Assembly (NCBI GenBank): GCA_964444685.1
Contig: CAYUIG010000042.1
Location: 1-27,292, forward strand
Reading direction: 5' to 3'
Length of the DNA: 27,292 nt
From: CAYUIG01 sp964444685
Lineage (GTDB): Bacteria; Gemmatimonadota; Gemmatimonadetes; Longimicrobiales; RSA9
Numbering within the stretch: position 1 is the first letter of the stretch; every line of letters begins with the position of its first letter. Below, piece after piece: positions 12,918-20,601 of the stretch. The notes under the pieces are model-generated. The model had not been told where the DNA came from, did not search any database, and saw nothing but the letters and a program-made list of their open reading frames with translations. The position numbers and the translations under genes are program-made.

Positions 12918-15761
12918 GTGAAGGACCGCATCCTCATTCGCAACGCGCGACAGCACAATCTCAAGGGAATCGATCTCGACCTGCCGCGCCGCTCGCTCGT
13001 GGTGCTGACCGGCCCGAGCGGTTCCGGCAAGTCGTCACTCGCGTTCGACACACTCTACGCGGAGGGGCAGCGCCGCTACGTCGAGTCGTTGTCGACGTAC
13101 GCGAAGCAGTTCCTCGAGCGCATGGAGAAGCCCGCGGTCGACCGGATCGAGGGCATCAGTCCCGCCGTCGCCATCGAGCAGAAGAACCCCACGAAAACCA
13201 GCCGCTCCACCGTCGGAACCGCCACCGAGACGTACGACTATCTGCGACTGCTCTGGGCGCGCGCCGGGCGCACGATCTGCCCAGAGTGCGGCCGCCGGGT
13301 CACACCCGACACGGTCCAGTCGGTGACGGATGCGGTGATGGCGCGGGGCATGGGCGCGCGGCTGCTGATCGCGTTCCCGCTGCCGCGCAGCGCGCGCATC
13401 TCGCACGCCACCGTCGTCGAGAATCTGCGCGCACTCGGCTTCATGCGCGTGCTCGTCGGCAGCGACACGCTCGACCTCGCCGAGCCGGGCGCCGAGGATC
13501 CCGCTCGCCTCGGCCACGATCTGGCCGGCGCGGAGGAGCTGCTCGTCGTCGTCGACCGTGTGATCGTCCGCGCGGACGGCCGCGAGCGCATCGCGGATTC
13601 GGTCGGCACCGCATTCCGCGAAGGCGATGGGCAGGTGATCGTCGTGGATGCAGAAAGCGATGCGCGCACGCCGTACTCGGACCGCTTCCACTGCCCGGAG
13701 CATCCGGAGATCCGATTCCTCGAGCCGTCGCCGCGGCTCTTCTCGTTCAACAACCCTTACGGCTCGTGCCCGAAGTGCACGGGTTTCGGCGCAACGCTCG
13801 ACTACGATGAGTCGCTCATCGTGCCGAACCGCGGGCGCTCGCTCGAGGACGGTGCGGTCGATCCGTGGGAGAAGCCGCGCTACGGCAAGCAGCGGCGGAA
13901 GCTGCTGGCCTACGCGCGCGAGAAGGACGTGCCGGTCGATGTGCCGTGGTCGGAGCTGCCCGCGCGGTTCCGGCGCACCGTGCTGCGCGGCGAGCGCGGC
14001 TTCACGGGCGTGATCCCGTTCCTGAAGTCGCGCGAGAGCAAGCGCTACAAGCAGTACATCCGGGTCTTTCTGCGTCAGTACCAGTGTGCGACGACGTGCT
14101 CGGAATGCAACGGCGGCCGGCTGCGTCCCGAGGCGCTGTACGTGCGCGTGCTCGGCCGCGACATCGCAACCATGGCCGCGCAGCCGATCGCGGAGCTGCG
14201 ACGCTGGATCGAGTCGCTCGAGGATGCGCCGCCGCCCGAAGGGCTCACGCCGCAGGAGCGGGGGATAGCCGCGCCGATCCTGCGCGAACTGCGTGCGCGG
14301 CTCGGATTCCTCGACGAAGTCGGGCTCGGCTATCTGACGTTGAGCCGGCAGACACGGACATTGTCGGGAGGCGAATCGCAGCGCATCGCACTCGCGAACT
14401 CACTCGGCGCGCACCTCGTCGATGCACTCTACGTACTCGATGAACCGACGGTCGGCCTGCACCCGCGCGACACGGACCGGCTGCTCGCACTGCTCGCCAA
14501 ACTGCGCGACGCGGGCAACAGCGTGATCGTCGTCGAGCACGACACCGCAGCCATCCTCGCGGCCGATCACGTCGTCGAGCTGGGACCCGGCAGCGGCGAG
14601 AAGGGCGGAAGTCTCGTGTTCCAGGGGCCGCCCGCTGCGCTGGCTGCGGCGGACACGGTAACGGGGCGCTTCATCTCGGGACGCGAGCCCGCGCCCGCGC
14701 CGCCCCGGCGACGGCACGGCCCGCGCGCGTGGCTCGGCCTGCGCGGCGCACGGCTGCACAACCTGCACGGCGTCGACATCCGCATCCCTCTCGGCGAGCT
14801 CACCGTCGTCACGGGTGTGAGCGGTTCCGGCAAGAGCACACTCGTGCACGACGTGCTCTACCGCGCGCTGGAGAAGGAGCTGGCGGGCGGCGAAACGAGC
14901 GCGAAGCTGCATCTCGGCGAAGTCGTGGGCGGCTACGATGCGATCGAAGGCGCCGCCGCGATCGATGCGGTCGTGCTCGTCGACCAGGCGCCGATCGGGC
15001 GGACGTTTCGCTCGAATCCCATCACCTACATCAAGGCGTTCGACTGCATCCGCGAACTGTTCGCGGAACAGCCGCTGGCGCGCGCGCGCGGATACACCCC
15101 CGGCCATTTCTCCTTCAACGTGGCCGGCGGCCGCTGCGACGCATGTCAGGGCGAGGGCGTGAAGACCATCGAGATGGTGTTCCTCGCCGATGTGCACATC
15201 GTGTGTGATGTGTGTGGCGGTGCGCGCTACGACCGCGAAACGCTCGAGGTGCAGTTCAAGGGCCTGAACATCCGGCAGGTGCTCGACCTCACGGTCGATG
15301 AGGCGATCCGGTTCTTCATCCGGGAGGATCGCCTCGGTCATATGCTCTGGCAGCTCCAGCAGGTCGGGCTCGGGTACCTGCGGCTCGGTCAGCCGGCGCC
15401 CACGCTCTCCGGCGGTGAAGCGCAGCGGCTCAAGATTGCGCGCGAGCTGATTCAGGCGGGCAGGAAGCGCGGCCATCGCCTGTACATCATGGATGAGCCC
15501 ACGACCGGTCTCTCGGGTCCGGAAGTGCGCAAGCTGCTCGCCGTGCTGCGGCGCCTCCTCGACGCCGGCCACAGCGTCGTGCTCATCGAGCACAACCTCG
15601 ACGTGATCCGCGCTGCCGACTGGATCATCGACCTCGGTCCCGAGGCGGGTGACGCGGGCGGGCGTGTTGTGGCGATGGGTCGGCCTGCAGAGGTGGCGGC
15701 CGTGGCGGAGAGTCATACGGCGGCGTTTCTGCGCGCGGCCGGTGAGGCGGCTGCGGGCTAG
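12918..15761 (+). CDS. uvrA: UvrA-type excinuclease ABC subunit A (divergent)
   Basis: 947 aa, full-length UvrA: a DNA damage-sensing ATPase of nucleotide excision repair that loads UvrB. It has two ABC modules. Walker A sites are GPSGSGKSS (N-terminal) and GVSGSGKST (C-terminal). Signatures are TLSGGESQRIAL with LDEPTVGLHPRD, and TLSGGEAQRLKIA with MDEPTTGLSGPEV. The C-terminal zinc finger (CDAC…CDVC) is intact; the first has CPEH…CPKC, so one Cys appears to be His. The usual GLH after the second Walker B is GLS. IEQKNPTKTSRSTVGT differs from E. coli but suits a non-proteobacterial UvrA. I prefer the GTG at 12918 (VKDRILIRNARQHNLKG), with AGGGTGG just upstream, over the GTG at 12900. No uvrB or uvrC is nearby, and a second genomic uvrA is possible. 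Confidence 0.92.
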   Translation: MKDRILIRNARQHNLKGIDLDLPRRSLVVLTGPSGSGKSSLAFDTLYAEGQRRYVESLSTYAKQFLERMEKPAVDRIEGISPAVAIEQKNPTKTSRSTVGTATETYDYLRLLWARAGRTICPECGRRVTPDTVQSVTDAVMARGMGARLLIAFPLPRSARISHATVVENLRALGFMRVLVGSDTLDLAEPGAEDPARLGHDLAGAEELLVVVDRVIVRADGRERIADSVGTAFREGDGQVIVVDAESDARTPYSDRFHCPEHPEIRFLEPSPRLFSFNNPYGSCPKCTGFGATLDYDESLIVPNRGRSLEDGAVDPWEKPRYGKQRRKLLAYAREKDVPVDVPWSELPARFRRTVLRGERGFTGVIPFLKSRESKRYKQYIRVFLRQYQCATTCSECNGGRLRPEALYVRVLGRDIATMAAQPIAELRRWIESLEDAPPPEGLTPQERGIAAPILRELRARLGFLDEVGLGYLTLSRQTRTLSGGESQRIALANSLGAHLVDALYVLDEPTVGLHPRDTDRLLALLAKLRDAGNSVIVVEHDTAAILAADHVVELGPGSGEKGGSLVFQGPPAALAAADTVTGRFISGREPAPAPPRRRHGPRAWLGLRGARLHNLHGVDIRIPLGELTVVTGVSGSGKSTLVHDVLYRALEKELAGGETSAKLHLGEVVGGYDAIEGAAAIDAVVLVDQAPIGRTFRSNPITYIKAFDCIRELFAEQPLARARGYTPGHFSFNVAGGRCDACQGEGVKTIEMVFLADVHIVCDVCGGARYDRETLEVQFKGLNIRQVLDLTVDEAIRFFIREDRLGHMLWQLQQVGLGYLRLGQPAPTLSGGEAQRLKIARELIQAGRKRGHRLYIMDEPTTGLSGPEVRKLLAVLRRLLDAGHSVVLIEHNLDVIRAADWIIDLGPEAGDAGGRVVAMGRPAEVAAVAESHTAAFLRAAGEAAAG

Positions 15762-15769
15762 GAGGGTGG

Positions 15770-15865
15770 GGCGGGCGACGAACGGCGGGCGACTTGGGGC
15801 GGGCGACCTGTGGCGGGCGACTTGAGGCGGGTTTTGAGGCGGGTTTGTTGAGGCGGGAACGGCGG
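15770..15865 (+). repeat. 14-bp G-rich tandem array after uvrA
   Basis: Four 14-bp GGCGGGCGACNNNN units start at 15770, 15784, 15798 and 15812. They are followed by the same 12+14 bp T-rich pair as at 9121 (GGCGGGTTTTGA at 15826, GGCGGGTTTGTTGA at 15838) and a 14-bp end unit GGCGGGAACGGCGG (15852-15865). The array begins 8 nt after the uvrA stop codon, G-rich on the coding strand. From 15866 to the hairpin at 15936 I see nothing recognisable beyond a short G run. Confidence 0.9.
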
Positions 15866-15935
15866 GGGGGATCTGAATCGTCCACTCGCGCTCGTCGCTC
15901 CGACCGACGGGCGCTATTGCTCTTGCAGCGAACAT

Positions 15936-15978
15936 AAACGACCGCGGCTCCCCGTTCGCCCGGGGACCGCGGTCGTTT
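15936..15978. terminator. Bidirectional intrinsic terminator between uvrA and the metallopeptidase
   Basis: AAACGACCGCGG then TCCCCG on the left pairs with CGGGGA then CCGCGGTCGTTT on the right, about 18 bp with one bulged C (15948) and a 6-nt loop. The right side continues GTGTTTG and the left begins AACAT, so a U-rich tail exists in either direction. It sits centrally between the two convergent genes and would serve both. Confidence 0.85.
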
Positions 15979-16001
15979 GTGTTTGCCAGACGGATGAAAG
16001 T

Positions 16002-16034
16002 GACCGCGGGTCTCGATCATCGGCACGTGCGGTC
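16002..16034 (+). terminator. Possible secondary hairpin with T-rich tail
   Basis: GACCGC (16002-16007) pairs with GCGGTC (16029-16034), followed by GTTTGACTT. The sequence GCGGTCGTTTG repeats part of the main terminator stem, so this may be a decayed copy acting as a backup terminator for rightward transcription. The long 21-nt loop lowers confidence. Nothing recognisable lies between it and the array at 16113. Confidence 0.35.
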
Positions 16035-16112
16035 GTTTGACTTCGCATGGGGAGACAGGGCAGTCGCGAAGACGGACGAACCGGCGATTGGAACGTCGGC
16101 CACTGAAAGCAA

Positions 16113-16154
16113 CCGCCGTTCCCGCCCCAGGTCGCCCGCTCCACGTCGCCCAGG
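16113..16154 (-). repeat. 14-bp G-rich tandem array after the metallopeptidase gene
   Basis: Three exact 14-bp units read on the minus strand: 16154-16141 (degenerate, CCTGGGCGACGTGG), 16140-16127 (AGCGGGCGACCTGG) and 16126-16113 (GGCGGGAACGGCGG). The last is identical to the end unit of the uvrA array. It begins about two bases past the metallopeptidase stop codon, again G-rich on the coding strand, and points at the uvrA array across the shared terminator. Confidence 0.85.
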
Positions 16155-16156
16155 GG

Positions 16157-17845
16157 TCACCTCTCCCGAGGTATCCGGACGATCCGAACGTACCCGGGTC
16201 TCGCGGGCAGCCCGGCACTGCACGCAACGGGCAGTTCACGCGTCGCGGATGCCGTGCGCAGCCGGATGGTGACGGTCTGCGTGCATGATTGCACTCGATC
16301 GTACGCCCGGTCGCCTTCGTGCTGCACATCGTGTCCGGCGACCGCTGCGACCGTTGCACCGGGCACGAGCGTGGTGCAGGAAACGTTGTCGCCGAGAGCG
16401 AAGCCATCCTCCGTCACGCGGAAGCTGTAGCGGCCGCCGCAGTCGGCGGCCATGAGATGAGCCAGCGCGGTTCGCGCGAGTTCCTGTCCGAATGCGGGTG
16501 GCGGGTCGGCTTCCTCGACGACGATGCCATTCACACCGAGCGCGTCGGAGAGCCGGTCGGGGGTCATTGTGCCATCGAGGAACCCCTCGAGTGCCGCCAC
16601 GTCGGAGTCACCTGCGCCGAGCGTACGCCAGGCGCTGATGTAGTCGTCGGCCTGATAGCGTCCGTCGGCTGAAGCGGCACGTACGATGAGGGCGTGCCAG
16701 AAGTCAAACAGGTCGGCGCCATGGGGACGGAGCACGGCCTCCGTCAGCAGAGCGATGATGTTGCCGCAGGCGTACACGAGTTGCGGCCGACCCTCGCGCG
16801 TGGAGGCGCGCAGTGACGTTGCGACGAGACCGCTGCGACAGTCGTTGAGCGCTGCGGTCTGGTAGTCGAGGAACCGCGCCTCGTCGATCAGCTGCATTTC
16901 CATCAGCGCGCGCTCGGCCAGCGCGTCCGCGCCGCCCTCGTGCATCCACGCATCTTCACTGCCCGGATAATGAGCGATCTCGCCGTTCCAGACGTGTGCG
17001 GCTTCATGGGCGAGGAAGTGAAGGAGTTCGATCGTCGCCGATGACGATTCCGTATCCCAGGCCGTACCCTGTACGCCGAGCTGGATGACGCCGGGCAGGA
17101 TTCCGCCGCCGTACTCGTACCCGGCGCTCGTACCGGGATCGTAGTCGAACAGCACGAACGGCCGCGCAGGTGGTGCCGCGTCGAGCCGCTCGCGATAGAG
17201 CGCGAACAGTCGTGGCAGCGCGTCCCGTGTTCGGCGTGCGATCCATTGCGGGAGGCCGGGATCCACGATCGCGATCACATCCTCGGACGCGACCGGCACG
17301 GCGGAGCCGAAGTAGACGTACGTGCCGCGTCCGGTCGCGTCGATCCATTCCACCGGTCCATCGCGGCGTTCGCCGTCGACGATGACCGCGGCGCCGGACG
17401 GCGGTATGAAGCGAAAACGGCGCACGAACGCACGCTCGCCGGCATCATCGGCGGGCCGCGCCACGAGGTGCCCGGTGTACATCGCGACGCCGCCATCCGT
17501 GAACCGGCGGAAGAACTCGTACTCGCGTGAAAGCTGCTCGTCGAACTCCGGGAATCGAACACGCACTTCGCGCGCACTCGTGCCATCCGATCGGAGCACC
17601 TCGAACTCGCCATCGCGATCGAAACGGAACCTTGGCGTAAGCACCTCGAACGTCCTGCTTCGAAAACCCTGCGCCGGCCTCTCGAACCGCAGTGCGCGCA
17701 CCGGCGTGTCGAACTGCCACGTGGCCACCCACCCCCTGCCCGCCGGATCCCGTTCGACGCGCACGATGTCCTGCCCGCGTAGGTCCCGCGCCGGCGCAAG
17801 CAGCGACAGAACCACGAGCCACCCAATCCCGCCGTAAACGCGCAT
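16157..17845 (-). CDS. Exported HExxH metallopeptidase of gluzincin (M1-like) type
   Basis: 562 aa. The start MRVYGGIGWLVVLSLLAPARDLRGQ is a signal peptide, probably cleaved near residue 20-25. Residues 25-200 are β-rich with no recognised motif. The catalytic core is HFLAHEAAHVWNGE, giving zinc ligands H280 and H284 with E281 catalytic, and E303 in MHEGGADALAE is the third ligand; the HExxH-18-E spacing is that of M1/M61-type gluzincins. The M1 GAMEN exopeptidase motif is not seen, so it is not a typical M1 aminopeptidase. Several Cys in the C-terminal half fit an exported protein. The frame extends upstream to 17971, but that extension translates the G-rich repeat, so the ATG at 17845 (after GGGGG) is the start. 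Substrate unknown. Confidence 0.8.
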   Translation of the reverse strand: MRVYGGIGWLVVLSLLAPARDLRGQDIVRVERDPAGRGWVATWQFDTPVRALRFERPAQGFRSRTFEVLTPRFRFDRDGEFEVLRSDGTSAREVRVRFPEFDEQLSREYEFFRRFTDGGVAMYTGHLVARPADDAGERAFVRRFRFIPPSGAAVIVDGERRDGPVEWIDATGRGTYVYFGSAVPVASEDVIAIVDPGLPQWIARRTRDALPRLFALYRERLDAAPPARPFVLFDYDPGTSAGYEYGGGILPGVIQLGVQGTAWDTESSSATIELLHFLAHEAAHVWNGEIAHYPGSEDAWMHEGGADALAERALMEMQLIDEARFLDYQTAALNDCRSGLVATSLRASTREGRPQLVYACGNIIALLTEAVLRPHGADLFDFWHALIVRAASADGRYQADDYISAWRTLGAGDSDVAALEGFLDGTMTPDRLSDALGVNGIVVEEADPPPAFGQELARTALAHLMAADCGGRYSFRVTEDGFALGDNVSCTTLVPGATVAAVAGHDVQHEGDRAYDRVQSCTQTVTIRLRTASATRELPVACSAGLPARPGYVRIVRIPRER

Positions 17846-17915
17846 TACCCCCGTCCAGTGGAGACCCCGCCTTTGATGCCCAGCCGAGCCTCCGCGTTGC
17901 CCCGATGTCCCCGCC

Positions 17916-17969
17916 GTGAGTCGCCCGCCCCAGGTCGCCCGCCGCAGGCCGCCCGCCCCAGGTCGCCCC
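17916..17969 (-). repeat. 14-bp G-rich tandem array between divergent genes
   Basis: On the minus strand the 14-bp unit GGCGGGCGACNNNN recurs. Plus-strand unit boundaries are 17916-17929, 17930-17943, 17944-17957 and a 12-bp partial at 17958-17969. Unlike the other arrays it lies ~70 nt upstream of the minus-strand metallopeptidase start and is not preceded by a minus-strand stop codon. The rest of the 200-bp divergent region (17846-18046) shows no clear promoter. Confidence 0.88.
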
Positions 17970-18046
17970 ACGCAGAAACTTTTCCAAAGCAGGAGCAGTA
18001 CATCCCCATCAGGTCCACCCCATCACATACGGGCCTGGAGAAATCT

Positions 18047-18487
18047 ATGCGCCGCGCATTCGTGTTCGCCGCCGCGCTGCCGTTGCTGTTGTCCGCATGC
18101 ACCGAGATCTACGGTGTGGGCGGGGATCGGTTCGAAGGTCGCTGGGACTACGATGGCTGGGTCGACCGCGCCTTCGATGAGTACGTGACCGGTTCACTGC
18201 GCATCACGCGGGCGAGCCGCGGGCGAGCGTACGTGGACATCGACTGGCACTGGCGGGACGACGGATTCACCGTCCTGCGGATCCGGTCGGAGACGCGTGC
18301 GGTCGCGGACATCGACGGCGACTGGATCGAGTTCGAGTTCTACGGCGACTACTGGACCGGCAGCCGCTGGGTCCCCTTCCGTCTGTATCACGAGGGCCGG
18401 CTGCGCGGCCGCAGGATCGACGGACAGTGGTGGCTCGACATGCAGGGCTACGCGGACGAGCAGGGCGATTTCACAGCACGTCGGTGA
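18047..18487 (+). CDS. Small hypothetical lipoprotein
   Basis: 146 aa. The start MRRAFVFAAALPLLLSAC is a lipoprotein signal peptide with lipobox LSAC, so C18 should be lipidated after cleavage by signal peptidase II. The mature part is rich in Trp, Tyr, Asp, Arg and Gly in alternating β-strand patterns (RFEGRWDYDGW, YVDIDWHWRDDGF, YGDYWTGSRWVPF), suggesting a compact β-sandwich or lipocalin-like barrel; I do not recognise a family. The ATG has GGAG six bases upstream (18037-18040). Its stop codon lies at the point where the following glycosyltransferase should begin, so the two are probably co-translated. Function unknown; probably outer- or inner-membrane anchored. Confidence 0.8.
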   Translation: MRRAFVFAAALPLLLSACTEIYGVGGDRFEGRWDYDGWVDRAFDEYVTGSLRITRASRGRAYVDIDWHWRDDGFTVLRIRSETRAVADIDGDWIEFEFYGDYWTGSRWVPFRLYHEGRLRGRRIDGQWWLDMQGYADEQGDFTARR

Positions 18488-19490
18488 GGACGCGCCGCGC
18501 GTCTCCATCCTGTTCCCGTGCCGGGACGCGGCCGCGACGCTGCCCGCCGCCATCGAATCGCTGAGCGATCAGTCGTTCGGCGATTACGAAGTGCTGGCGG
18601 TGGATGACGGCTCCACGGATGCAACGCCGAGCCAGTTGCATGACTGGGCGACGCACGATGCGCGTGTCCGCATCCTCGATTCCAACGGCGCGGGGCTGAT
18701 CGCAGCGCTCCGGCTCGCGGCGGATGTGGCGCGCGGCGAGCTGCTCGCGCGCATGGATGCGGACGACATCGCCGAACCGGACCGGCTCGCGAAGCAGGTC
18801 GCGCTCATGGATGCACGACTGGATGTCGTCGCATGTGGCACGCTGGTCCGGTATTTCCCGCGTGATGCACTGCGCGATGGCGCGCGCCGCTACGAGCGGT
18901 GGATCAATGCGCTCGTCTCACCCGAAGAAATCGCGCGCGACCGCTTCGTCGAGTGCCCGATTCCACATCCCACGCTGGTCGTGCGCACTGCGGCGTTCCG
19001 TGAAGCGGGCGGCTACATCGACCGCGGCTGGCCCGAGGACCACGACCTCATCCTCCGGCTCGCGGCGCGCGGACCACTCGCGAAGGTGCCGGAGGTGCTG
19101 CTGCACTGGCGTGAGTCGGCGGAGCGTGCATCGCGCACGCAGCCGCGCTACGCCGCCGCAGCGTTCACGGCCTGCAAGGTCCACCACCTGATTGCGTCCG
19201 TGCTGCGCGGAAGGCCCGTGGTCGTGTGGGGTGCGGGCCCTGTCGGGAAGGCGTTCGCGCGCGAGCTGCTGAAGCAGGGCGGAAGGCTGGCCGCGTTCGT
19301 CGACATCGATCCGCGCAAGATCGGACAATCGATGCACGGCGTGAACGTGCTCGCTGCGGAAGATATCGGCCCGCCCGACGGGCGCTTCGCGGTGGCGGCG
19401 GTCGGTTCAGCGGCCGCACGCGCGGAGATCCGCAGCGCGCTCGCGGCGTTCGGCTGGCGCGAGGAGCTGGATTTCACAGCCGTCGCCTGA
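18484..19490 (+). CDS. Family 2 glycosyltransferase with C-terminal Rossmann-like domain; start disrupted
   Basis: The GT-A domain starts at VSILFPCRDAAATL (codon 18498) and has VDDGSTD (nucleotide binding), the metal site MDADDIAEPDRL, a PHPTLVVR acceptor loop and WPEDHDLILRLA (catalytic ED). After ~240 residues comes a separate domain, VVVWGAGPVGKAFARELL, with a Rossmann glycine pattern and VDIDPRKIGQ, resembling nucleotide-sugar-modifying or PglD-like folds. The reading frame is intact from the domain start to the stop at 19490, but no ATG, GTG or TTG in frame lies between GTG 18297 (deep in the lipoprotein gene) and the domain. The well-placed GTG at 18484, overlapping the upstream TGA as GTGA, is in another frame. 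The 5' boundary given is therefore the likely original one, not an in-frame start. Donor and acceptor unknown. Confidence 0.75.
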
Positions 19491-19491
19491 A

Positions 19492-20601
19492 TCAGGTGGG
19501 GACGGCGCCGCGCTCGGGGTCGGGATAGAGCGCGCGCGCGCCGCTGTCCTTCAATGCATCCGCACACCAGTCGAGCAGACGGGACCGCAGCGCATCGGGC
19601 ACGTCCGCGTGACGGTTGGCCGAGCCGCGCACGAACAGCTCCGCATCCGTCTGCATCAGGTGCGGCGGATGCATCTCGAAGGCATCGGCGTGCTGTGACA
19701 TGTAGTCGAACCCGCACTTGCGAACGACTTCGGCCAGCTCCTGCATGCTGAGCGCCGCCACCCCGAGAAACGCGGCGACCTGGCGCACCACCTCGGGCAG
19801 GTCGGCCTTCATGTCCTCGAAGCGTACGAAGAACACGTTCGGCTCCGACTGCGCGCGCTCCCACCACGCGCGCACGTGGTCGGGCCAGGTTCCCCACCAC
19901 ATGAGCTCGTCCGACATGAACCATGCGGTGCTCTGTTCGCGCGTCGGCGCGATCGCGCCCGCGTTCGTGCGCAGGAAATCGACGCAGCTCGCATAGCAGG
20001 ACACGGGATGCCGCGACACGTAGATGTAGCGCGAAGCGGGATTCCACGGGCAGTGCGGCGCGGGCAGGTGCGTCTTGATGATGCGTGACGGGCGCTCGCT
20101 GCCAACGAGCGGGGCATCCGCAAGACTCACGGACTTGAGTCCTTCGGCCCACGGCGAGATCGCATAGAGCGTGCGACCGGAGTCGACGATGTCGCCGCGG
20201 CCGCGCATGAGCACTTCGTATACCACGTGCTGCATCCACGTCGTCCCGCACTTCATCGCCGTCACCACGAACACATCCTCGGGACGCGGCGTGTAGTCCA
20301 TGCCCGCGGCGAAGCTCTCTGGGCTGCACGTGCCGCGCGGGCCGGCGAGTCCGCGTTCGTGAAAGGTGGCGCGCTCGAAGTCGAACTTCGTGAAGCGCTC
20401 GTTGATGCGCATGATCGGCCAGAGCAGGCGCGCGTGTGTGCGCAGCTTCCGGCGGAACTGCTCGCGCCCTTCGGGCGGCAGGCCGTAGTAGCCGAGCCCG
20501 CGCGTCGCCTGGTCCGCCCAGCCGAGCACGAAGGAGAGGTGGAAGAGCTGCACGAGGAAGAGCAGCACCACCAGGCCCAGGCCGAGCGCGATCCAGATCA
20601 T
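19492..20601 (-). CDS. Membrane-anchored SULT-like sulfotransferase
   Basis: 369 aa. An N-terminal helix (MIWIALGLGLVVLLFLVQLF) is followed by a basic stretch, so the catalytic domain should face the cytoplasm, where PAPS is made. The 5'-phosphosulfate loop is MKCGTTWMQ (K117), the KTHLP motif (176-180) carries the catalytic-His position, and the 3'-phosphate motif is SRHPVSCYAS (196-205). KCGTTW and KTHLP are the pattern of eukaryotic cytosolic sulfotransferases and their bacterial relatives, which act on small hydroxy compounds. The acceptor cannot be told. Its ATG overlaps the cyclase stop by 4 nt (ATGA). Its own stop is one base from that of the convergent glycosyltransferase. Confidence 0.87.
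   Translation of the reverse strand: MIWIALGLGLVVLLFLVQLFHLSFVLGWADQATRGLGYYGLPPEGREQFRRKLRTHARLLWPIMRINERFTKFDFERATFHERGLAGPRGTCSPESFAAGMDYTPRPEDVFVVTAMKCGTTWMQHVVYEVLMRGRGDIVDSGRTLYAISPWAEGLKSVSLADAPLVGSERPSRIIKTHLPAPHCPWNPASRYIYVSRHPVSCYASCVDFLRTNAGAIAPTREQSTAWFMSDELMWWGTWPDHVRAWWERAQSEPNVFFVRFEDMKADLPEVVRQVAAFLGVAALSMQELAEVVRKCGFDYMSQHADAFEMHPPHLMQTDAELFVRGSANRHADVPDALRSRLLDWCADALKDSGARALYPDPERGAVPT

Noticed and set aside
14400..16407. Minus-strand frames with Pro/Arg-rich starts around the uvrA array
   Set aside because: Their RPPQVAR-like segments are translations of the reversed G-rich arrays; the remainder is antisense to uvrA.
17846..17971. N-terminal extension of the metallopeptidase
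   Set aside because: It only translates the 14-bp repeat (Gly/Arg/Trp-rich) and precedes a clear signal peptide beginning at 17845.
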